Assembly (NCBI RefSeq): GCF_902806685.2
Contig: NC_048536.1
Coordinates: forward strand, 4,340,001-4,404,000
Direction of reading: 5' to 3'
DNA: 64,000 bases
Source of the DNA: Maniola hyperantus
Lineage: Eukaryota > Arthropoda > Insecta > Lepidoptera > Nymphalidae
Positions 24,701 to 33,600 of the stretch are shown here, in pieces. Position numbers and translations under genes: made by a program. Below the pieces are notes generated by a model. It was not told the DNA's origin and made no database searches. It saw nothing but the letters and a program-made list of their open reading frames with translations. The first letter of the stretch is position 1; each line of letters starts with the position of its first letter.

Positions 24701-25905
24701 ACGTATGATTTTGAAAGCGCGGGCCACTATGGACCTTTCAAATATACTTCAAACGGGAAAGTTACAGTTCAACGAAAGCCACGCGATTATTATTTATTTC
24801 ACAGTCTTGACTCTGTAAATATATTTTTATAAAAATAGTGCGAGGGGATACCTATTACTAAAACCCAATAAGTCGCACCTAACCCAATAAAGACTTAATC
24901 GGCTTTAGCAATATATAGCCTCGATTGCCTTACGATATTTTTTTTAATTTGGTAAGATTAAAATAATAATAATATATAATTATAAAATATGAATTGCAGC
25001 CAGCTCCTAAAAATAAAGAAAAAGGGTTTAGTTCGCAAGATATTTTGAAGATTGCAATGCTTTATAATTATATCTTAAGAAACCGAGAAACCCCAGTGGC
25101 TGAATGTAGTAAACTTTTTACACCAGGCAGTAAACCGGTTCTTCTTCAGCCAAACAAGAATCTTGAGATAAAGCCCAGGAAAATGCCTAGCCGGTATCTG
25201 GGCGAATCAGAAAAAGAGCAAGTCTCTTATGAAGAAGAAAATAGTATTGAAGAAATGAATAATGATAATAATGACGATAAAGTGATGACTGATGACAATG
25301 AAAGTAAAGACAGTGAAAATAAAGAAAATGAAAAATACCTTAATTCAAGTGAAAAATTGAATGATGATATTAAAAATGAATACAGTAATGAGGACAATAA
25401 TAATCCTGAGGATGATAATAATGAAGAAATAGATTATAGTTTAAACATTAATGAAGAAAATGAAAAGAAACTAAGTTCAAATAATGAACTTGAAAATGAT
25501 GATGAAGATGGTGATAAAGATTATAACATTGATAAAAATAAAGAAAATGAAGACAAACTAAATGCGTGTGAGAGTGAGGATACTTATATAGAATTAAATA
25601 ATCGTTTTACTGATAGTAATAAAAAGGTATGTAATCACGTCGATAGTAAAAATAAAGAAAAAGACGCTGAAAAAGAGAAAAGTAGTGAAATTAGTGATAG
25701 AGAAGGTAAAAAATCTAAAAAAAATAATGTGGTTACTGAAAATTTTACGACATACGATGGAATAGTAAATATCACACGTATATTCGATCGTAAACCTTTA
25801 AAACACAAAATGTTTAATCCTAAGAAACTAAAACTACTAGGACAATCCGACTACGAAACAGGTGACGAAGGCAAAGATAGGTATATTCACGAGAATTTTT
25901 TTTAG
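18661..25905 (+). CDS. Astacin-like secreted protein, predicted inactive (six exons)
   Basis: Exons 18661-18730, 19120-19290, 20705-20892, 22884-23025, 24645-24814 and 25000-25905 join through GT-AG introns with matching phases (1,1,0,1,0) to give 548 codons plus stop. Residues 1-30 form a signal peptide. IWPTGIIPYYIDD (65-77) is the astacin domain start; RLTVLRF, GLLGC and KVVLGYDC follow. At the active-site position, residues 160-178 read DVVLSLVGVPPQHNAPDRD, aligning with HExxHxxGxxHxxxRxDRD. Ligands H, H, H and the catalytic E become D160, S164, P170 and V161. YDFESAGHY (211-219) matches the Met-turn with Gly for Met but keeps Tyr219. GFSSQDILKIAMLYNY (256-271) matches the domain end. Residues 285-548 are an acidic Asn-rich tail. 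Likely a secreted pseudoprotease; function unknown. It lies between wg and Wnt6. Confidence 0.8.
19120..19290 (+). CDS. Astacin-like gene exon 2 (end of signal, short propeptide, domain start)
   Basis: The acceptor is GTGTTTTACAG at 19119. Two bases complete Ala24, 56 codons follow, and one base precedes the donor GTAACT at 19291. It encodes the end of the signal peptide, about 35 residues of propeptide and WPTGIIPYYIDDFSF. Active astacins have a zinc-blocking propeptide Asp in an FxGD motif; it is not recognisable here. Confidence 0.8.
19310..19510 (-). repeat. SINE fragment with (ATC)n tail
   Basis: Reverse-strand copy of the SINE body seen at 51604. The (GATGAT)n tail is at 19313-19333 (read here as ATCATC), followed by the complement of the GAGAATGAGAAG and GAGAACATTATAGA segments. 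It begins only 20 bases after the exon 2 donor. Confidence 0.7.
19590..19928 (-). repeat. Non-LTR retrotransposon 3' fragment (old)
   Basis: Degenerate reverse-strand copy of the element at 52943-53285. GAGCAGGTGAATTCCCTG corresponds to GCAGGCAGGTCACCTG, and the complement of the frame encoding the reverse-transcriptase tail is recognisable but full of stops. It lies in intron 2 of the astacin-like gene. Confidence 0.6.
20705..20892 (+). CDS. Astacin-like gene exon 3
   Basis: The acceptor is TTTTAATTCCAG at 20704. Two bases complete Asp81, and 62 codons end GTT CAG before the donor GTAAAA. It encodes RIRMFLDGVNRLTVLRF, where astacins read ..IE..TCVRF, and GLLGCADHPFKYF, the usual GCxSxxG loop. 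Cys129 is kept; the TC cysteine is replaced by Val100. Confidence 0.82.
20967..21395 (-). repeat. (GTCT)n-family MITE, reverse copy
   Basis: Starts AAAACCGGCCAAGTGCGAGTC and ends TACGGAACCCTAAAAA; full-length on the reverse strand, with the GACA run reduced to ACAGACAAACAGACAAC. It abuts an opposite-strand copy at 21393, making a large inverted repeat. Confidence 0.85.
21393..21772 (+). repeat. (GTCT)n-family MITE, forward copy
   Basis: Runs from AAAAAGGAACCCTTATTG to CGCACTTGGCCGGTTTATT. The GTCT tract has shrunk to GTCTGTCTGG and the 3' part is shortened. It sits head to head with the copy at 20967 inside intron 3 of the astacin-like gene. Confidence 0.82.
21903..22165. repeat. SINE fragments
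   Basis: AATATTAGCCATGTTAAATGAC at 21919 onward, with CCTTTCCTCTCCAACTAAGC, is the reversed tail of the SINE seen at 43203. A separate stretch near 22105-22135 contains a B-box-like GGATTCGATTCTC. Both are partial. Confidence 0.5.
22268..22411. repeat. MITE with GC-rich inverted ends
   Basis: GGCCCCCCGATTGTGTAAG at the left faces CTTACACAATTGGGGGGGC at the right. Subterminal arms TTCTGCTCTTTGATTGGG and CCAATCAAAGGGCAGAA also pair. The element is about 144 bp with no coding capacity. Confidence 0.8.
22440..22700 (-). repeat. Non-LTR retrotransposon 3' end
   Basis: On the minus strand the sequence encodes remnants of the conserved reverse-transcriptase tail (NMGLFKGR-type, GRQRIG-type) and then the UTR with the GAGCAAACGAGCAGGCGGG motif. 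Homologous copies lie at 19590, 27385, 44390 and 52943. Confidence 0.65.
22884..23025 (+). CDS. Astacin-like gene exon 4 (degenerate active site)
   Basis: The acceptor is TTTTCCTTATAG at 22883. 47 codons plus one base precede the donor GTAAAA. It encodes KVVLGYDCMNSDENLADVV and LSLVGVPPQHNAPDRDKYV. PDRDKYVDI is the canonical RxDRDxYVxI stretch after the zinc site, which anchors the alignment. All three zinc histidines and the catalytic glutamate are replaced. Cys151 is kept. Confidence 0.85.
23055..23600. repeat. Compound Helitron-like repeats, family B
   Basis: Several overlapping, decayed copies: GAAGCTCGCGATTTCATCCGCG at 23062, a second start near 23218 (GCACGCGACTTCTTCC) and an inverted end at 23555-23600 (CCACGCGAACGAAGTCGCGG, then CTAGT). 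They fill most of the first part of intron 4. Confidence 0.6.
23687..23873. repeat. MITE, GCTGCTCGATTGCGG family
   Basis: About 187 bp. Left end TAGCTGCTCGATTGCGG pairs with right end CCGCAATTGAGCAGCAGCT. The shared interior (CTTGTTGCAACAATACGTTG, CCAATCACAGGTGATTGCG) recurs at 42311-42488. Confidence 0.8.
24262..24465 (+). repeat. SINE fragment with (GATGAT)n tail
   Basis: Same body as 51604: ACGGCGAAGGAATACATCGTG, CATAATGTTCTCAAG and GTGTGAAG in order, ending GATGATGATGATTATT. The tRNA-like head is missing. Confidence 0.75.
24645..24814 (+). CDS. Astacin-like gene exon 5 (Met-turn region)
   Basis: The acceptor is GTGCCTGTTGCAG at 24644. Two bases complete Asp191, and 56 codons precede the donor GTAAAT at 24815. 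It encodes NLTYDFESAGHYGPFKYTSN and GKVTVQRKP, matching the astacin YDYxSVMHYGxYAFS..GxPTIxPK stretch with Met replaced by Gly217 and Tyr219 retained. Had this donor not been used, the frame would run only six codons further to a stop. Confidence 0.8.
25000..25905 (+). CDS. Astacin-like gene exon 6 (domain end and acidic tail)
   Basis: The acceptor is TATGAATTGCAG at 24999 (phase 0). 301 codons plus TAG. It opens with the last astacin motif, GFSSQDILKIAMLYNY, which in active members ends LYxC. After about 35 neutral residues comes roughly 190 residues rich in Asn, Asp, Glu and Lys with three loose ENExKL repeats. A final basic and aromatic segment (FDRKPLKHKMFNPKKLKLLG) closes the protein. 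Acidic low-complexity tails are unusual for astacins, which more often carry CUB, EGF or ShK modules. Confidence 0.85.
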   Translation, partial: PAPKNKEKGFSSQDILKIAMLYNYILRNRETPVAECSKLFTPGSKPVLLQPNKNLEIKPRKMPSRYLGESEKEQVSYEEENSIEEMNNDNNDDKVMTDDNESKDSENKENEKYLNSSEKLNDDIKNEYSNEDNNNPEDDNNEEIDYSLNINEENEKKLSSNNELENDDEDGDKDYNIDKNKENEDKLNACESEDTYIELNNRFTDSNKKVCNHVDSKNKEKDAEKEKSSEISDREGKKSKKNNVVTENFTTYDGIVNITRIFDRKPLKHKMFNPKKLKLLGQSDYETGDEGKDRYIHENFF

Positions 25906-25919
25906 CAATGGAAACGAGA

Positions 25920-25925
25920 AATAAA
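25920..25925 (+). terminator. Polyadenylation signal of astacin-like gene
   Basis: AATAAA 15 bases after the stop codon at 25905. It predicts a very short 3' UTR ending inside the 86-bp gap before the Wnt6 stop codon. Confidence 0.5.
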
Positions 25926-25953
25926 ATAAGATTTAAAATTGTTTAAAAAATAC

Positions 25954-25959
25954 TTTAAT
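25954..25959 (-). terminator. Possible polyadenylation signal of Wnt6
   Basis: TTTAAT on the plus strand reads ATTAAA on the minus strand, about 33 bases after the Wnt6 stop. It is the best variant signal in the gap. If used, cleavage would fall near or within the 3' end of the opposing gene. Confidence 0.3.
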
Positions 25960-25991
25960 TAAATTTAACCACGTTATTATTGTCTATCACA

Positions 25992-26312
25992 TTAAAGGCA
26001 CGTTTGTATGTCTCGCTTCACATAACATGTTTTACAAATGACTTCGCAACACCACTTAAACTGACAATTGCAATTTTCAGCCTCCTTGATAGATGTTTGT
26101 ATGTAACCTCTCCTACAGCAGAGTTGATCGCAACTATCAGTTCCTGCAGAGCTTATATTGCACTGGCGTCCTTCAGTACCAAGAGATCCAGTCTTCATGT
26201 TAGGACTGCAGAAATCAGGCGACTCTTCTGAATATATTATATCTTTTTTCCCCGGTCGCTTAATATTAGGACTCTCAGGCATAAAACTATCGCCGTCGTT
26301 ATTTGAGATCAC
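25992..26312 (-). CDS. Wnt6: Wnt6 terminal coding exon
   Basis: The acceptor is TATTTCACAG (26313). 106 codons plus TAA. It begins VISNNDGDSFMPESPNIKRP and ends RDIQTCL. The CxC-rich C-terminal domain is complete, with no truncation or frameshift. Confidence 0.95.
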   Translation of the reverse strand: MISNNDGDSFMPESPNIKRPGKKDIIYSEESPDFCSPNMKTGSLGTEGRQCNISSAGTDSCDQLCCRRGYIQTSIKEAENCNCQFKWCCEVICKTCYVKRDIQTCL

Positions 26313-29300
26313 CTGTGAAATAAAAATTTTATTTTAAGTGTCATATTATCTGTGTGACTGCTAGGTTTCTACTATATGGTAGGAGAAAATGTAATATTAT
26401 ATATCAACACGCTAAAGTATGAATTGCTTATTAAAATTATTCATAGATTAGATTAGATTAGATTTATTTATTTGCTTTCATGTACATTTACATTAATTGA
26501 TGGTGGGTGCTTAAAGCTAAATATAAGCAGTACATGAGACCCTGTCAGGGTATTGCAAATACAATTTTAGGTACTTACAATAAAAATAGGATTAAAATTA
26601 TTAAATTATTATTACTACATATTAAATATTATACATTTGCATGCTTATACATATCTCACTAGAAGTACAAAATATGGTAAAGGGGTCACTGAAATGTACA
26701 AATAACTATATATACAATTAACTGAGATTAATGCAAAACTTTTGCAGAATTTTCCAGGAAATCTTAAATTTAAATTGAACCTCAAAATTAAAAGGTTTGG
26801 AGAGTCATTAGTTATTTACGTGTAGGTATATAATATATGTGATAGAGGGAAGTCGAGGAGTGGTAAAACCAAGAATAGATTTTATAGAGCAGGCCAAGAA
26901 GAATGTTGGGGTTAGATGATAGATCATTAATGTATAGAGAAGCAAAAGAGATAGCCAGATGGAAATATTGAGAAGAGCACAGCTCTTAAATTAATGATGT
27001 CTTACCTTAGCAGCACCTTCGAATTTGTCTCTCAGACGTTCCCCTACTTCTCTAAAGGTGGGCATTCTCCACCAGCAAGTCCGAAGAGTGCAAGAGCCTG
27101 ACAGCCCGTGACATTTACACTCCACTTTCATATTATTCCTAATTGCCTGAAAACAAAACAGTAGCTTAATATTTCAGAAAATTCATGTATTATTTTGCCG
27201 ATATTAGCTATAACGTGGTCTTACGTGGTTCTGTTTCATTATGATTATCATTTATTTCAATATGGTTGGTATAATAATCTACTTGCTATGTAATATTATT
27301 TAGCACTAGCGATACCTACAAAAATATTGAATCAAAATTCTATATAAATCAGCAAAGTAATCGGTAATCGCAGTGTGGGATGGTCACCAGCGAGATGGAC
27401 TGAGAACTTCAAGAAGGCGAAAAGCGAGTGAATGAGGTAGTTGCCATATGCTGTCGAAAAGGCCTTTGTCTGGCAGAAGACATTCAAGGGGCGGATCAAC
27501 AAATTCCTCAACGCATTGGCGGTTTCTCTGGTGCTGCAAATGAGCGACGGTGACCCGTCTGCTCATTTGCTCACTATTTTTATATACATAAAAAAGACGC
27601 ATGCAGGCTGGTAACAAATTTACTAAAGTTCAAAATTTTTACTGACCAACCTCCCAGCGTTATGATTATGCAGCTTTATCAGGGTTTTGATATCACTCCT
27701 CTTCCTGTATCTACTGTCCATGAACTCCCTGGACTTCTGCAGGCCAAAGCGGACGTTGTCGCTACAGCCGCCCCACTGCCACTGATCTGTCTGCGCTAGA
27801 GACGGAGGCTGGGGCACTTGCGTTCTCCCGCGACGAGGTTTGGGAACGCCCTGATGGAAGGATGAAAGAATTAGCTGGTTTGTATAACTTAGAGGTTTAT
27901 TATAAGGAATGAATATCATCATGATGAACTTGCTCCCTGCTACCGAGTTTCCTCTCAACATGAGAAGGGTTTAGGCCATAGTCAGCCACTTTGATCCAGT
28001 GTGGATTAGCGGACTTCACACACCTTGCCTGAGAGTTCTCCACAATGTTCTCAAAGGTGTGTGAAGTGTACCAATCCGCACATGGCCAGCCTGGTAGACT
28101 GTGGCCAAAACTCTTCTGTCTCAGAGGAGACCCGTACTCTGTAGTGACCTGGCGATGGGTTAATCATGATGATGATGACACACCTTTGAGAACGTTATGG
28201 ATAACTTTCAGGCGTGCAGGTTTCAGGCTTTTTTTAGAGATTATATACAAGCAATTAATGAGCACAATTTTTCACGGTACGAAAAGTTTCGTACCCACCT
28301 TTTCACATGAGCATTCCAGTAGCGAGCCTGCTGTACACGCCCTGGTGATGGCGTACGTGACACCGGCCGCGGTGATCGCGTTCACGAACCCTGTTTCCCT
28401 TGTATCTGAAACAAATGCCAGTATTTACACATAAGTACATACATTCAACACACCAAGCTCAAACAGTTTAACCAATTTGAAATCATTTTAATTCCAAATG
28501 GATGTAAGCAGAGTAAAGGTTTTGGCGTTAAAAAACATAAATTAATTCGAACGATCTTACTCCATAGGATTTGTTTTTGACTGAGAAGGAGGGAATAAGA
28601 ACAAAAATTAAAAAATAAACAAAATCCATAGTTCGGAATTGCTGATCAGCAGCAAGCCACTAAAATATACGGAATCGATGAAATATGTACTGCTAATCCA
28701 ACTAAACAATTGCACCGACATGTAACAGAACGTAACGTCTAAAGGTTCGTACGCACCTGAGCGGCGCGGCGCGGCGCTTCAGTGAGCTTCACGTCGCGGC
28801 ACAGAGCTTCAAAATATCATTTCTATCATTTTGTATGGCGCATATCGCACTAGAGCGGCGCGGCGCGGCGCTTCACCGCGCGTTGCCGCGCGGCACGGCT
28901 GGAGAGAATATTTTGAAGCGCACCGAAGCGACGCGCAGTGCAGTGACGCTAGTGCGACATACCCAGCGGCGCGGCGCGGCGCTTCAGTATGCGTACGTCG
29001 CTCGAATAAGATACACGCGCATCTTGTTAGGTATTTAAAGTACAGGCAAGAATCGGCAAGATAGACCTCAAAATAAATAACGTAGGTTTAATTTTTGACA
29101 CATGACGTGTTCCTCATGCTCTTAGAAGTATATCCTCAAAGGTCCCAACCCCTAGGATGTCGGCTTCCCCCCTTCCCAGTGTCTAAATGTATAAATGTCT
29201 CTCCGAGCGTTATGAGAAAACATCAATGGTAAAAATAATCCTGATTAAATAACTATAATATATTATGTACATATTATACCTACCTACTTCATCTAGGTAG

Positions 29301-30591
29301 AATTAATAGTTTCGGAAATATGCCTACCTATTGTTGTACTTGTGTTTATATTATACTAGCTTATGCCCGCGACGTCGTCCGCGTGGACTACACAAATCTC
29401 GAACCCCTATTTTACCCCCTTAGGGGTTGAATTTTCATAAATCCCTTTTTAGCGGATGTCTACGTCATATTAGCTAGTTAGCTAGCCAGCATGCCAAATT
29501 TCAGCCCGATCCGTCAAGTAGTTTGAACTGTGCGTTGATAGATCAGTCAGTCAGTCACCTTTTTCTTTTATATAGGTATTTAGATATAATATGTACCTGT
29601 GTTTACCTGCCTATTTTATATATTCTATTGCACATAAAACAAAGACATTTTGCGAAAATGCTTTTTCTAATGTAATTTCCACAGAACCTAAGGGACTAGC
29701 TGATGCCCGCAACTTCGTTCGCGTAGATGTAGGTTTTTTAAAAATCCCGTGGAAACTTTTTGATTTTCGGGATAAAACTAGCCTATGTGTAGGTACACAT
29801 AGGCTACTTTTATCCTACAGGGTATAATCTATCTCAGGTATATAGGTACTAGTAGGTAATTCCCGGAAATGTGCTCACCTATAGAAAAATCTAAATCCAC
29901 GCGGACGAAGTCGCAGGCATCATCTAGTTGCATTTTTTTTTAGATTTTTAATCCCGTGTGAACTCTTTGATTTTCCGGGATAAAAAGTTGCCTACCTCTG
30001 TCAATTCCCGGAATGCAAGCTACCTCTGGTCCAAACTTCATATAAATGGGCCTTTAACAATCCTGTGGAAATTCTTTCATTTTCCAGGATAAAAAGTAGC
30101 CTGTCCTTCCCCGGGATGTAATTCAACTTTGTACCAAATTTCATCAAATTCGGTTAAGCTGTTGAGCCGTGAAAAGCTAGTAGATAGACAGACAAATACA
30201 CTTTTGCGTTGATAATAATATAAGTATGGATATGCATAAATATTTTTTTATAATTTCCATAAAAACTATCATCATCATCATCATCATCAACCGATAGATA
30301 TGTCCACTGCTGGACATAGGTTTCTTGTAGGATTATATTACCGACCTGTGTGGTATACCTATTGTTTCTAATGTAATTTCCACAAAAACTATTAGGCAAT
30401 AGCATAAAGAATTTTGTCTTCGACATTCTGAAGTAAATGTGAAATGGTACAGAGTCATTAAGAAGGCGAGGAAACAAAATGTGATATCCTTCTTGATAGC
30501 GTGACTTTGGTATGTCAGCAATCCATTTCTTCTTCTTTTTTAGGGTTCCGTACCTCAAAAGGAAAAACGGAACTCTTATAGGATCACTTTG

Positions 30592-30667
<76 letters not shown>

Positions 30668-33600
30668 CTGTCAAGAAACCTACAGGGTACTTCCCGTTGA
30701 CCTAGAATCATGAAATTTGGTAGGTAGGTAGATCTTATAGCTGACATTTGGGGAAAAATCTGAAAACCGTGAATTTAGGGTTAGATCACACAAAAAAAAT
30801 TAAATTGTGGTCATGAACTAATAATTAGTATTTTCAACTTTCGAAGTGAGTGACTATACCAAGTGGGGTATCATATGAAAGGTCTTCACCTGTACATTCT
30901 AAAACAGATTTTTATTTATTTTTATGCATCATAGTTTTTGAATTATCGAAATCATACGACTGTAGTACGGAACCCTCATTGCGCGAGCCTGACTCGCACT
31001 TGGCCGGTTTTTTCTCTTCGATAATTCGTTCTTCTTCTGCACAACAAAGAAATAATAATCAAATCCTCTTCACTGTCGCTCATCTTGCGACGTTGTTGCT
31101 CGTACGCGAACGGGTGTAAAAGTGACGCGCAAGTGACGCGAGCTGCCGCGTACTGAAGTTGTAGTGCGGTAGGCACCGTCGAGCGGCCTGAGGTGTAGCG
31201 TTCTGCAGTCGGACTGAAGCGCCGCGCCGCACCGCTCAGGTGCGTACGAACCTTTATGTGCCTGTTTATCTTTAATAGCGTAGTAAACCAAACGAAAATT
31301 ACGTAAATTTACATTATACGTATCCAGCCACCTGATTCGTCACAGCGGGCTAGGGCCCAAAGAAACGAAAGCCTGAAGCATAAAGCACCAACACAATGCA
31401 GAGTGAAGCTGTTGACCCAAAAATCAATATTCACACGGCCGCAGTAATAAACAACTATGGGCTTTACGAATCGAAGGCTGCATCCATAAAACATCTTAGC
31501 GTGAAACACGGTGCTGTAGAATGGCAAGCTTTTTCGCGAACTCACGGAGCAATTTATTTATCTCGATAAAGATTCTGACCATCAATTTGGTTTATGTGTT
31601 TTAAACACCTGTCTACAGCGCATCTTTAAGGTACAAGTGCGAGATGTAGACCGCAAACTGGCTTCTCTGAATCTGTATGAAATTGATTCATTCGCGGCAA
31701 CATTGCGGCCTGCAGCCACGGCCGCAGATTGCATACAGCTATAAACCAGTGGTGTCGCTTGCAGTTTGTGGTCTGCCAGCTGGTATGGCCAGCTGCAGGC
31801 AGCAACTACAGAATTGTCGTCGCGACACAACTGGTTTCTATGTTTCTATGAAATGTGGTACGCGGCACGACGCTTTGCTGTTGCTGCCTGTAGTCGGCTA
31901 AGGACTTGAATTTTAGCTATTTAGGACACGTCATGCCACAGAAACCAAAGCCATCACATGTCAGAGAAACAGTAAAGGGCAAAATAATACGAGGAAGATA
32001 TCCGAACCCGATAGCATACTGAACTGGAGGGAGGGAACTCTCGGTTTGATCCTGAATAGACGATATGTCAAATTTTAGACGGTGGCGTGAAATCAAAGAA
32101 AAATAGGGCTACTTTCAAATAACTCCTGCCAGTGACATCGAAGCCTTTTGTTAGAAGTTCCCTAACTATCGTGAACTGTGCCGATAGTCGACCAAGTCAA
32201 GGAAACCGCCATTCTGAACTCTCACGACACTGTCAATATATTAAGCGACGGAACTTCATAGAAGGTCATTATTATCTAGATTTCTCGTCAAGATCCTCAG
32301 ATCTGGGAAAACCGATTGATTATCGTTCATCATTGCTCGCCGAAGTTAAGGTCAGTGTGTGCTCTTAAAGCCTGGCTATAACAATTAATGGTGGGTGAAA
32401 CTGATGTTGGAATATTCAGATGGCATGAATAATGTGAAAATTGTTGTGCCCATCTACTGAATGAGCCTCGGACACCGGCTAAGACTGTTCACACATCTAT
32501 GAGTACGTGCCTTAACATTTAATTTTTTAGCTTAGTACTCCTAATACGAGTTAACATAAATCGAAAACTTTGATAGTTTTGGTGGTTTTCTACACTATGT
32601 TTTAATGGAAACACTCTCCTATTTTCATAGCTCATTTCCACTCATCTTTGTTTCAATGAAAACGCATCAAAGCTGGTTTCAAAGTGGTAGACGCTGTACC
32701 ACCAATTTTTTTCCCGTAAAATTTTCATTCGACAATGTGACTGCCTGTGCAGCAGACCAATCAGATTACTAATAGAAGATTTTTTTATATGATCAATCAA
32801 CTAAACAAATCTCCATTCCGCTCCGTTAGAGTGGACAGGCACCCTTAAATTGTTATTTTTGTTCAATTGAAGATAAACATGCGTTTGACAACAATCTTGC
32901 CTTGTAAATTAAAACTACCCGACGATTCGAAAGCGCTTGTAAAAAGTCTACTTGAATAAAAACATATTCTATTCTATTCTAAAAGCAATGATAAGGTCCA
33001 GGTTAGGTTATTGCACTAGCCTTGAACCCTAGAAGACACTCCTGTCGTACCCACGTGACAGGAAACATGGGTACCGGAAGAAAGTTCCACTCCTTATAGA
33101 GGTTCGTTAACTAGGGGTTGTTCAACAGGGGCCCCAGTCATAGATTCCAGAGTGCTTGAAATAGGGATACGTCATCAGTTTGCAGCGAATTCTAAGTAAT
33201 GCGGCACATACGGTGCTTGCTGGTAGATGTGCGATCATCAAGTATGAAATCAGTTTGGGTCGATGACTTCATATTATCGAGCTGCAATGGTTGAGTTTAG
33301 ATTGGTTTTATAGATTTTTTTCCATGCGTGGCTAAATTAATTGTGGATTTTATTAAACTACATAAGTAATAAACGCTTGATGATGGAAGGTGATGTTATT
33401 TAAGTTTTATTGAAGCATGTTTGGATGAATATTCAAGAAAATATAATGTCTGTCGATGATTTTGACTGGTCTGTAAGGTTTGAGTAATTTTAACATGAAC
33501 ACTAACACCATCGCAGTTAAATTAAAAACAGGGTTTAAAATTAATATAAAAGAATATACTTACCTACTATACCCATATAAAAGGGTCTAAATATTATGTC

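Larger units (their letters stand above)
28740..31256. mobile_element. 2.5-kb segment bounded by 44-bp GC-rich inverted repeats
   Basis: TAAAGGTTCGTACGCACCTG at 28740 is matched by CAGGTGCGTACGAACCTTTA ending at 31256. The match extends about 44 bp inward (GAGCGGCGCGGCGCGGCGCTTCAG) with a single difference. The bounding TA would suit a TA target-site duplication. The interior holds other repeats and no transposase, so this is either a nested non-autonomous element or two related MITE ends in inverse orientation. Confidence 0.65.

Noticed and set aside
28045..28434. 129-codon plus-strand frame
   Set aside because: It runs through a SINE fragment and is antisense to the Wnt6 exon at 28299-28405.
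30154..30747. 197-codon minus-strand frame
   Set aside because: Its length comes from a repeated DRQT translation of the (GTCT)n microsatellite in a MITE.
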